Of a DNA stretch of 64,000 bases, positions 7,677-15,900 are shown piece after piece. The stretch lies in NCBI GenBank assembly GCA_016179105.1, contig JACOSB010000056.1, forward strand, positions 1 through 64,000, written 5' to 3'. A program made the position numbers and the translations under genes. Source of the stretch: Candidatus Acetothermia bacterium. GTDB taxonomy: Bacteria; Bipolaricaulota; Bipolaricaulia; RBG-16-55-9; DRXL01. Below the pieces are notes generated by a model. That model was not told where the DNA came from, did not search any database, and worked only from the letters and a program-made list of their open reading frames with translations. Every line of letters begins with the position of its first letter. Position 1 is the stretch's first letter.

Positions 7677-9428
7677 ATGCCAGTTTCAACTCAAGAGCCA
7701 TCATCTCGTCGAACCATTCCCTCAGGGATGACAAGAACGAGTCGTGTCGGATTGTGCGCCTGTGTGATTGCTCTCTTAGCCTGGAGTCTTCCTAACATCA
7801 ATTAGGCTCAGCGCTCTATCATCCCTCTGCAAGTGTTCGGGACAGATTTTACGTTCCAGCAAATCGCCTCAGGCTTGTCTTCCCCCGTTGCTATTACCAA
7901 CGCCAAGGACGGATCGGGCCGGCTCTTCATAACCCTAAAAGCCGGTAAAGTTGTGATCTACGACGGCACCCAAGTCTTGCCCACCGCCTTTTTGGACATC
8001 ACCTCGCTCGTGTTGTGTTGCGACCCCACGACCGATGCGGAGCAAGGCTTGCTCAGCGTCGCGTTCCATCCCAATTACGCGAGCAATGGTTTTTTCTATG
8101 TCGACTACACCCGCAAACCCGACGGCGCGACCGTCATCGCGCGCTACTCACGCTCTTCCAATAACCCCAATCTCGCTGACCCTAACTCGGCTCTGGTCTT
8201 ACTCACGATCCCTCAGCCGTTCAGCAATCACAACGGTGGTCAGCTGCAGTTTGGACCCGACGGTTACCTATACATCGGTATGGGCGACGGCGGTTCCGGC
8301 GGCGACCCTCAGAACAACGGCCAGGGCCTCAACACGCTTTTAGGAAAAATTTTGCGCCTCGATGTCAACAGCGGCTCTCCCTACGCCATCCCATCCACAA
8401 ACCCGTTCGCGAACGATGGAGACCCAATCAATACGAGAGATGAGATCTGGGCCTATGGTCTCAGAAATCCTTGGCGGTTTGGCTTTGACCGTCTGACGGG
8501 CGATCTCTTCATCGCGGACGTCGGCCAGAACAGTTGGGAGGAAGTAGACTTCCAGCCCGCCAGCAGCACCGGGGGGCAAAATTATGGCTGGCGCATCATG
8601 GAAGGAACTCACTGTTTTAATCCCTCCATCGGCTGCAATATGACCGGGCTGACCTTGCCGATCCTCGAGTATGGCCACGTGAGCGGGAACTGTTCTATCA
8701 CCGGTGGTTATCGCTACCGTGGCAGCCGCATCCCTGAACTGTACGGCCTTTATCTCTATGGGGATTTTTGCAGCGGGCGCATCTGGGGAGCCACGTTCAA
8801 CGGCAGCACCTGGACGACGGCCGAGCTCATGGATACAGCCTATCTCATCAGCACCTTCGGCGAAGACGAATCGGGCGAAATCTATTTTGCGGCTTATTCG
8901 TCGACTAACGGGACGGTCTATCGCATCATCCGAGTCACAACGGCAGCGCTCTTCACGGTGCATCGTTCCTCGGGCAACGTCTATGCCGATGGCGCGTACT
9001 TCTGCGGAAAGATCTCGGCTTGCTTCAACTCAAGCGTCGGAGCAGACATCGCCGAGCGGATCAACTCACTCGAACTCCTAGAGCCCGGTGATGTGATTGA
9101 GATTGACCCCGAGCACTCTGGCTATTTCCGCAAGAGTCGCGGGACTCCCTTAGTTGTCGGCGTCGTCTCGACTCATGCCGGGTTGACGATGGCTAATCGA
9201 GCTGCGCAAACAGATGTGAGGCCATCCATCGCGCTCATCGGGCGTGTGCCGGTGAAAACAATCACGGAGAATGGCCCTATAAAGTTAGGAGATCTGCTCA
9301 CACCCTCGAACAAGCCGGGCTATGCGATGCGCTGTCACTCGCCGTGCGTGACTCCTATTTTGGGGAAAGCCTTGGGGGCGCTCAGCGCTCGTGAGGGATG
9401 GGTAATGATGCTCGTGATGAGGCCGTGA
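7677..9428 (+). pseudogene. Secreted sugar dehydrogenase-like protein with in-frame amber codon
   Basis: ATG 7677 follows AAGGAGG and opens a signal peptide (VGLCACVIALLAWSLPNIN). It is interrupted by TAG at 7803-7805, codon 43, in exactly the frame of the remaining 531+ residues. The body (7833 on) is a glucose/sorbosone dehydrogenase-type six-bladed propeller (GLLSVAFHPNY, SNHNGGQLQFGPDGYLYIGM, YGLRNPWRFGFD), a family that uses PQQ. From about 8950 a different C-terminal domain follows (ADIAERINSLELLEPGDVIE, KLGDLLTPSNKPGYAMRC), of the kind found in tail or adhesin-like proteins. Either the gene is silenced, the amber is read through, or a leaderless product starts later. A sequencing error is also possible. 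Confidence 0.75.
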
Positions 9429-9591
9429 GATTGGAATTTCTAACATAACCACAGAGCGCGCAGAGATCGTAGAGAAAGTCAAAACAAAAAATTTTTAGAA
9501 TTTCTCTGTGTTCTCCATGATCTCTGTGGTAAAATCCCATAGCTCAAAATCGTGGCGCAAGATAGTCAGCAAAAGCATGATGAGGCCGTGA
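9415..9591. repeat. Palindromic CTCTGTG element bounded by 14-bp direct repeats
   Basis: TGATGAGGCCGTGA occurs at 9415-9428, where it forms the last codons and stop of the dehydrogenase gene, and again exactly at 9578-9591. Between them is an inverted repeat with arms ACCACAGAG (9448) and CTCTGTGGT (to 9530), joined by an A/T-rich loop and followed by GCTCAAAATCGTGGC. The direct repeats could be a target-site duplication. A related copy lies at 10354-10531. Confidence 0.65.
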
Positions 9592-9607
9592 ATTTAAACC
9601 GCAGTCT

Positions 9608-10042
9608 TCAGGGAATGAAAACTTTTGGAGCGATCCTGGGCCATACGCGACGAAAATCGTCGGCATTGAGCGTCAGCAGTCGATCCACCTGAGCCTTTTC
9701 TGCCGCGCGTGTGATGAGGGCATCGTAAGTGGCGCCACCACTGATTTGGTTCTTCGCGAGAGTCTGCAAAACAGCTCGATAATCGGCTTTGGATAAAGTG
9801 ATGATCTCGAAATCTGAGAAAAGATTTTCCTGGATCAAGCGCCACGCTGTCTCTGGCAATATGCGTGGCCGGACGGGCAGCGAGGTTAAGACCGCATACA
9901 ACTCAGCCAGGCTATGTGCCGCAATCATGCCCTCTATCTCTGTGCGTTTAGCACGTTGCACCCAAGGTAACGCTTGTACATGGTTGGGATGGCTTTCCAC
10001 GAGCGCAGCCACTAGCACGGATGTGTCCAACAGGACTTTCAT
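9608..10042 (-). CDS. PIN-domain ribonuclease toxin (VapC-like)
   Basis: A 144-residue PIN protein. Conserved acidic positions are in KVLLDTSVLVAAL, AHSLAELYAVL, GATYDALITR and LLTLNADDFRRV. This is the standard VapC order, giving a metal-dependent RNase that cuts specific RNAs. It starts inside the end of the AbrB-type gene (ATGA overlap, 10039-10042), so the two are translationally coupled. It is only distantly similar to the PIN toxin at 2749, so the two pairs are separate acquisitions rather than a recent duplication. Confidence 0.88.
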   Translation of the reverse strand: MKVLLDTSVLVAALVESHPNHVQALPWVQRAKRTEIEGMIAAHSLAELYAVLTSLPVRPRILPETAWRLIQENLFSDFEIITLSKADYRAVLQTLAKNQISGGATYDALITRAAEKAQVDRLLTLNADDFRRVWPRIAPKVFIP

Positions 10043-10314
10043 GGAGCGAGGTGCTTTGCTAACTGTTTGAGGCGCTTCGAGCGCAGCTTCATCTCTATCC
10101 GCGTCAGATCTTGACAGAGCTCGACCTGCGCCACGAGAACCCCACCTTTTTGTACCAACGTTGGTATTTCTGGAACAGGGCAGAGCACTATTTCATCTTT
10201 CCTCTGCACAATCTTGAGAGCAGTTCCTGGTGACAACCCCAGCTTTCCCCGAATCTTTTTGGGAATCAAAACTCGCCCAAACTGGTCAATCTTCGTCGTT
10301 TGCAGTACCGACAT
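10039..10314 (-). CDS. AbrB-type antitoxin (VapB-like)
   Basis: A 91-residue antitoxin with the swapped-hairpin N-terminus QTTKIDQFGRVLIPKKIR and LSPGTALKIVQR. The C-terminal part is basic and helical, with LRSKRLKQLAKHL as the expected toxin-binding segment. It overlaps the PIN toxin by four bases. The start ATG lies only five bases from an inverted repeat (10319-10345), so the transcript may have almost no leader. Confidence 0.85.
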   Translation of the reverse strand: MSVLQTTKIDQFGRVLIPKKIRGKLGLSPGTALKIVQRKDEIVLCPVPEIPTLVQKGGVLVAQVELCQDLTRIEMKLRSKRLKQLAKHLAP

Positions 10315-10318
10315 AGTA

Positions 10319-10345
10319 TTGCCATTTTATTGTGAAAATTGGCAA
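10319..10345 (-). promoter_or_regulatory. Inverted-repeat operator of the second AbrB/PIN module
   Basis: Arms TTGCCA-TTTT and AAAA-TTGGCAA face each other across six bases immediately upstream of the antitoxin start. The location fits an autorepression site. It differs from the operator at 2464, so the two AbrB proteins probably recognise different DNA. Confidence 0.5.
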
Positions 10346-10353
10346 ATATCTAC

Positions 10354-10531
10354 ATGAGGCTGTGATGTGGAAACCGCCAAGACGCCAAGGTCGCCAAGAA
10401 TTTAATTGATAGAATTAACCACAGAGCACACAAAGAGCACAGAGAAAACAAAAATTAAAGAAATCTCTGTGTGCTCTGTGATCTCTGTGGTAAAATACCG
10501 TGGCTCAAAATCGTGGCACTGGGTAATCAGC
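10354..10531. repeat. Compound dispersed repeat (GCCAAG unit plus CTCTGTG palindrome)
   Basis: It starts with ATGAGGCTGTGA (10354-10365), a variant of the direct repeat at 9417 and 9580. Next comes a GCCAAG unit (10371-10403: AACCGCCAAGACGCCAAGG...), then a CTCTGTG palindrome (10417-10496) followed by GCTCAAAATCGTGGC. The GCCAAG unit reappears inverted at 25460-25488 and in part at 61315-61337. The right end overlaps the last codons of the BTAD gene and supplies its stop. Confidence 0.65.
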
Positions 10532-11362
10532 GAATTGCATCTGAGGGAGCGCCAATATCCCATTTCCCTGATGCGAAACGCTTCGGTGAAGAATCTGCTC
10601 ATAAAATTTTTGAGTAATGTCTGAGGGCTCTTGAGCAAGGCTGTGCTGTAGATGCTCGCGGCATTGCTCAAAGGCTTTTAGTGCTTCCGTTTGGTTACCT
10701 TCGAGGTAGTGATAGAACATTAGCTGCCGGTAGCAATCCTCGCGATCGGGTGCGGTACACAGGGCCCTGCGGCAGCAACCGATGGCCATCTCATAGTGCC
10801 CTAGATGGGCATAGCAGTCAGCCAAGTGCGAGAGCGCAATGAGATAAGCTTCGCGCCAACGCTCGCGCGGAGCGATGGCCCATTCTTCGTAGCGATCTTC
10901 GGCCAAGTAATCACCTTGATAGAGCTGGTCTGCTGCTTCATAGTTTCGGATAGCGTGTGTCCAGCGGCCATGGCGTTCTAGCTCGAAAGCTTTCTTGCAG
11001 TGCTCGGCGAACTCTTCTAGGTCTATCCAGCAGTGGGCGTCAGGATTGAAGTAGTAGCCTCCATGCGTAGTGAGGATGAATTGAGAGTGTTCTCTTCGTT
11101 CCAAGGTTGGTTCCAGGATGCGGCGGAGCTCGCAGACCCGGACCCGGATATCGAGCGCGGCTTTATCGGGATCTAAATCAGGGAAGAGATCGGAGATGAA
11201 TTCTTCATGGGTATAGACTCTGCCTCGCTCGGAGAAGAGCAGTTTGAGAATGCTCTTGGACTTCTCGGCGTGCCAGGTATCGGAGGAGATCAACTCTCCG
11301 TCGCGCCAGAGTTGGAACCGGCCCAGCAAATGAACTCGCAAAAGATAAATACTTTTTTTCAT
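10505..11362 (-). CDS. BTAD-domain (SARP-like) transcriptional activator
   Basis: A 285-residue regulator starting at the ATG of MKKSIYLLRVHLLGRF; an upstream TTG would add 21 unlikely residues. Residues 8-95 are an OmpR-like winged helix (KSILKLLFSERGRVYTHEEF, RVRVCELRRILEP). Residues about 110-265 are a bacterial transcriptional activator domain of TPR-like helices (HLADCYAHLGHYEMAIGCCR). Such proteins activate nearby accessory or secretion genes. It lies next to the three-gene secreted operon, now separated from it by an IS3 element, and is divergent from it. The last codons come from repeat DNA, so the C-terminus may be altered. Confidence 0.85.
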   Translation of the reverse strand: MKKSIYLLRVHLLGRFQLWRDGELISSDTWHAEKSKSILKLLFSERGRVYTHEEFISDLFPDLDPDKAALDIRVRVCELRRILEPTLERREHSQFILTTHGGYYFNPDAHCWIDLEEFAEHCKKAFELERHGRWTHAIRNYEAADQLYQGDYLAEDRYEEWAIAPRERWREAYLIALSHLADCYAHLGHYEMAIGCCRRALCTAPDREDCYRQLMFYHYLEGNQTEALKAFEQCREHLQHSLAQEPSDITQKFYEQILHRSVSHQGNGILALPQMQFADYPVPRF

Positions 11363-11723
11363 AATGCCCACTTTTTTTTCCAAGCAAGGGAAATCCATTC
11401 TAGACCTGATTCCCGAAAATGTCAAGTTTCGATTTTTGAGATGGGGAGTGCGATTGGTGATATCGACTATGGCTTAAAACGAATAAATGCTGTTTCTATG
11501 AAGGTTTTCAGGGTTAACAAAATCGTAACATGTCGCGAGTACAATTGCACTGATAGGGAGTAAATGTTACAAGGGTGCTAGTTTATTAAAAACCAACGCA
11601 TGGAAAGCCGTACGCAAAAATTGTGGAGACGTTGGGCTAAATATAATTGACCCCGAAAACTGGACCACGGGCTAAGGTGGAAAAACTGGATAAGATACAC
11701 CGAGTTCGTGGAGGATCAAGGAG

Positions 11724-12014
11724 ATGAAAAAGCCACGCAATCACTACAGTGCTGCGTTCAAGTTTCAAGTGGCCCTAGCCGCAGCCAAAGCAGACCAGAC
11801 GATCAATGAATTGGCCAGTGCCCACGGGGTGCATCCGAACCAAGTGAGCCAGTGGAAGCGACAGTTGTTGGAAGAAGGAGCCACCGTATTCGAGCGGAGA
11901 ACCGAGCGTCAGCAACGCGAGCAAGAAGCGCAAGAGATAGACCTATACGAACAGATCGGGCGACTGAAGATGGAGCTGGAGTGGCTGAAAAAAAAAGCTG
12001 CCCGACTCCCTTGA
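11724..12014 (+). CDS. IS3-family transposase OrfA
   Basis: A 96-residue protein with the helix-turn-helix typical of IS3 OrfA (AFKFQVALAAAKADQTINEL, VHPNQVSQWKRQLLE), followed by a leucine-zipper-like helix (EIDLYEQIGRLKMELEWLKK). It binds the element ends. Its last codons contain a run of nine A followed by G (about 11988-11997), a -1 slippage site. Shifting there joins OrfA to the OrfB frame through KKLPDSLEVK and produces the active OrfAB transposase. An AAGGAG ribosome site precedes the ATG. Confidence 0.92.
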   Translation: MKKPRNHYSAAFKFQVALAAAKADQTINELASAHGVHPNQVSQWKRQLLEEGATVFERRTERQQREQEAQEIDLYEQIGRLKMELEWLKKKAARLP

Positions 12015-12015
12015 G

Positions 12016-12882
12016 GTGAAACGGACCATGATCGAGCTGAACCGTCCCCAGATCAGTGTGCGGCGCCAGTGCGAATTGGTCGGGCTGAACCGCTCCACGC
12101 TCTATTACGCACCCGCGACCGAAACACCGTTCAATTTGGAACTGATGCGGCGGATCGATCAGCAATACACCAAAACGCCCTTTTACGGCTGGCCGCGCAT
12201 GACGGCGCAATTGCAGCGGCAAGGCTATGAGATCAATCACAAGCGAGTGCAGCGCTTGATGCAACAGATGGGCCTGCAAGCGATCTATCCCAAGCCTCGC
12301 ACTAGCCAAAAGGGAGCGGAAGTGACGATCTATCCCTATCTATTGAAGGATCTGGAGATCGTGCGATCAAACCAGGTCTGGAGCGCGGACATTACCTATG
12401 TGCCGATGGTCGGCGGGTTCATGTACCTGGTGGCGATCTTGGATTGGTTCAGTCGCTATGTGCTGGCCTGGCAACTATCCAACACGTTAGAAGGCTACTT
12501 TTGTGTGAAGACGCTGGAGCAGGCCTTGCGTACAGAGCAACCGGAGATTTTCAACACTGACCAAGGAGTGCAGTTCACCGCGCGATCGTTTACCTCGACA
12601 TTAGAGGTAGCTGGAGTGCGCATCAGTATGGATGGGCGAGGGCGGGTGTTTGACAATATCTTTGTGGAACGGTTATGGCGAACGGTCAAGTATGAGGATA
12701 TTTATCTGAACGACTATGCGAGCGTGCCGGCTCTGCAAGCCGGGCTACACCAGTATTTCACCTTTTACAACCAGGAACGGTTGCACCAGAGCTTGGGTTA
12801 CCGGACTCCCGCGGAGGTGCATTTTGACGGGGCGGAAGCCGGAGCAAAAGTCCACCTTAATTTTCGTAATTCGTGGTCTTGA
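12016..12882 (+). CDS. IS3-family transposase OrfB (DDE integrase domain)
   Basis: A 288-residue catalytic subunit made mainly by frameshift from orfA. The HTH_21 region (TPFYGWPRMTAQLQRQGYEI) precedes an rve DDE core. The first Asp is in WSADITYVPMVGG, the second in FNTDQGVQFTA, and the Glu in NIFVERLWRTVKYE. The C-terminal signature YNQERLHQSLGYRTPAEV is complete. All catalytic residues are present, so the element may still move. The internal start GTG at 12016 is weak, which is usual for IS3 OrfB. Confidence 0.93.
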   Translation: MKRTMIELNRPQISVRRQCELVGLNRSTLYYAPATETPFNLELMRRIDQQYTKTPFYGWPRMTAQLQRQGYEINHKRVQRLMQQMGLQAIYPKPRTSQKGAEVTIYPYLLKDLEIVRSNQVWSADITYVPMVGGFMYLVAILDWFSRYVLAWQLSNTLEGYFCVKTLEQALRTEQPEIFNTDQGVQFTARSFTSTLEVAGVRISMDGRGRVFDNIFVERLWRTVKYEDIYLNDYASVPALQAGLHQYFTFYNQERLHQSLGYRTPAEVHFDGAEAGAKVHLNFRNSWS

Positions 12883-12916
12883 CTTTGGGGTCAACCATAA
12901 AACCTGGGAGGTCAAT

Positions 12917-15900
12917 ATGAATGGCAGTTTACTCAAGAGGAAGAAAGGTTTGAGTGGCTGCAGCACCAACTCGAGAGTTATCAATCCATCGATTCGCATT
13001 TTCCTAGCGTTCATCCTAATCCTTTGCACATCTGCTGGCATTAGCTTTGCCTTTAGCTTCGCAGGAGGAAAAACTTCGAAGGGAGACACGTGCCTTCCTG
13101 CTAATGAAATAGTACGTTGGGCGAATAATGGGGGCAGTCGGGAAAAGGGGGCAACTAATTCGTTACTGAGTGTGGCTTTACCTGACAAGAGCGTTCAATC
13201 TGACAGCTATAAGCAACGTGGGTTAGCCGGAGGAATTGAAATTTCAGTCGATACTAATTTTTGGGAGCAGCTCCAAATGGCTTTCCCAACAGTGCCAGGT
13301 GAGGAGAAACCAACACCACAACAACTGAGACAAGCAATGCTTGGAGCGCTGCAAGACTGGGAAACAGCTTCAGAGGGAGTATTACGCTTCTATTTCGTAG
13401 ATGATAAAATTCTAGCGAAAAAGGATTATTCATCCGATGGGATAGGACGACCAAATGGTGCAGAAGTTGATCTCTTCACCCTATCTCCACTAGGTGACCC
13501 AAATATTAAAATCCCTGAAGGCGCGAATGCTGTTACGCGTCTCTGCGCTTGGAGCAATTGTCAAGGTACAGGAGAGAATCGACCGCTAGCCACCAATGGG
13601 GAGAGGCAACCTGGAGAAGCTATTGTATCCGCTGACATCTTTTTCCGGACTGATAAGAAGAACTACACTTTATTAGAGACTGGGGGGACAGACCTTATTG
13701 CTGTCTTCAAGCATGAAATCGGCCACGCCTTAGGTTTGGGCCATACGGATGAATGTATGAACTCTAAGAATAAACAGGGAGTGGTAACCGTCTTGAAGAA
13801 TGCGAAAATTGACAGTAGTTTTAAACCTTGTGATATTGACAAAAAAAAGGACTTGTATAAGCAACTCAAAGCGCGCGATCCCGATTCATCTGCGCACGTT
13901 ATGAACTCCATGTCGACTCGAACTATAACTGAAGATGACCGAGATGCGATACGTTTTCTATATCCTAAGTGTCCTGCTACTCTAGAGTTATCAGAGCCGA
14001 TTAGAAATAGAACAGGGGTGTCAGAACCCATCAATAATCAAGGTAGAGTTATGTTGACGACCCTCTCCCCATTGCCAGAAAATATTATAACTAGCTACGC
14101 TGCCAACAAGGTTAGCACAGGGGCGGGGACAGGAATTGTTGGGCCACCATCTGCCTTTTCACTCCCCGTTAGTCTGTTTTCTCTGGAGACGACAAGTGCA
14201 CTATTAGATCTGCCAGTAAAAGTGACACGGCTGAGTATTGTAGATGAATCTGCATTGATAGACATTAAACTTACCTCTTCACTAAGGAGGCTAAATATTC
14301 CGGGACTGAACTTCACTTCTGTGTTTGGCGATGAACCTCTTCTTTCAGATCCTCCTCCCAATAATACGTCAGACGCGGACACCGAATTTTCTGTGAAGTA
14401 CATCTACCCTAGTCGCCTAGATATCGGTGGTGACATGGGTCCAGAAGGAAAACCTTTCAAAGGTTCAATTTGCGTTCCTTTTGCTAACATTCTGAAACCC
14501 ACTAGTAACATGCGTTTTCATTGCAAGCCGGAGCAGGTTGAAATTCGATTAGGCGTTGATGGGTCTTTCACATTCAGTCTCGATTATAAGAAAGGTGACT
14601 TTCTTCTAGGAGGGCTGTCTCTCCCGGAAGTAGACCTCTTCGGGACAGGTATCAAAATCTTCGCCTCCAATGTAGCTGTGGACGTATCACAGTCTAGTAA
14701 TATCTGGGAAGAAATTAGGAATAATCTCTCAGATGTTGAGACCGTAGCATTCGATACTGAGTTTGCGAAACTCAAGAAGGCTTATGGAGACGGCTTAGAT
14801 GACCCAGCCTGGAAAGGTGTTTATATTCAGCAAGCCTCAGTCAACCTAAAAGATTTCATCGGCCTAGATTTTCCAGGGGTAGATCTGAAGGCACATCATC
14901 TGATCATTGACAACAATGGCTTCACTGGAGTCCTGAGCCTTCCTGCAGCTCAGATCGCCAACAATGAGACGGATAGGCAGATTAGCATCGGTGGCTTCAG
15001 TGTGACTCTTGCGGACATCAAGAGTAAACCAGCCATAGAAGTGATTTTCGTGCGAAATACCTTCAACGGTGCCTTTATACGAGGTAAGCTAGAACTTCCA
15101 TTTAGTGGCTCTCAGTCAATACCTATTGAATTCAGTTTTGACATGGATGGCAACTGGTCTGCTCAAGTAGACCCTGATACGGTCCTGAAGATCTGCTTCC
15201 CTAAATGTGAAGCCGAGCATATTCGCTTGTACTTACAAAAACTCCGTTTGGGTACGAAGTCAGAGGTGAATCCAGAAACGGGGAAAAAGCCCGTAGTGCT
15301 GCAAATCGATGGTAAAGTCAGCATTGAGGGCATCAAGATCGGAGGCAAAGATCTCTTCCCGGACCCGCTCACCTGTGGAAGCAAGCCGGAAGTCAAGGGT
15401 AATTCCGACTTTGAACAGTGTGGGTTAGTTAACTTCTCCGGCCTAGAAATCACCTTTAGTTCTCCTGGCAAGCTAGGCACTTCCCAGGGAGTTGGTGGCT
15501 GGCTAGATCTACAAAAGGCAGGATTGGTTGATTTCGGCGACTTCCCCTTCTGCATTCAAAAGATTGGCTTGGGCTGGGATCCGAGTGGTGAAAAATGGTT
15601 CGGTTTAGGTGGTTACTTCAATATTGGAGAGGATTTTGGTGTTGAGGCTACAGTCAACGAGGTCCGTTTCCGTTGGGACAAGCTGGGTGATCCTGGATTA
15701 AAGCTCGAAGTCATCGACATTGCCATTAAAGCCCATTGGAAAGACATCGTTGATATGAACGGCAGTATCAGGTGGGATCAAAATGAGTTCCGTGGACAGA
15801 TTCAGGCCGGCATCGACCCACCGGGCATCGCTGTTGGGGTCACTCTGATCATCGGCCATAGAGAAGTAAATGGTCGGCCTTATCGATTCTGGTATTTTGA

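Larger units (their letters stand above)
11647..12894 (+). mobile_element. Complete IS3-family insertion sequence
   Basis: A 1248-bp element. Left end TTGACCCC...GACCACG (from 11647) and right end, reverse complement, TTGACCCC...GACCACG (to 12894) match over both outer blocks. It carries orfA and orfB in overlapping frames. The flanking bases (TAA left, CCA right) show no clear target duplication, so flanking DNA may have rearranged. The element ends 22 bases before the start of the giant secreted gene. Confidence 0.92.

Noticed and set aside
9446-10531. Possible CRISPR array from the repeated CTCTGTG motifs
   Set aside because: Only two full palindromic copies almost 1 kb apart with genes between, no regular spacers and no cas genes. 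They are dispersed repeats.
12716-12916. N-terminal extension of the giant gene into the IS3 element
   Set aside because: The frame is open but overlaps orfB in another frame. ATG 12917 has a good ribosome site and a signal-like helix right after it.
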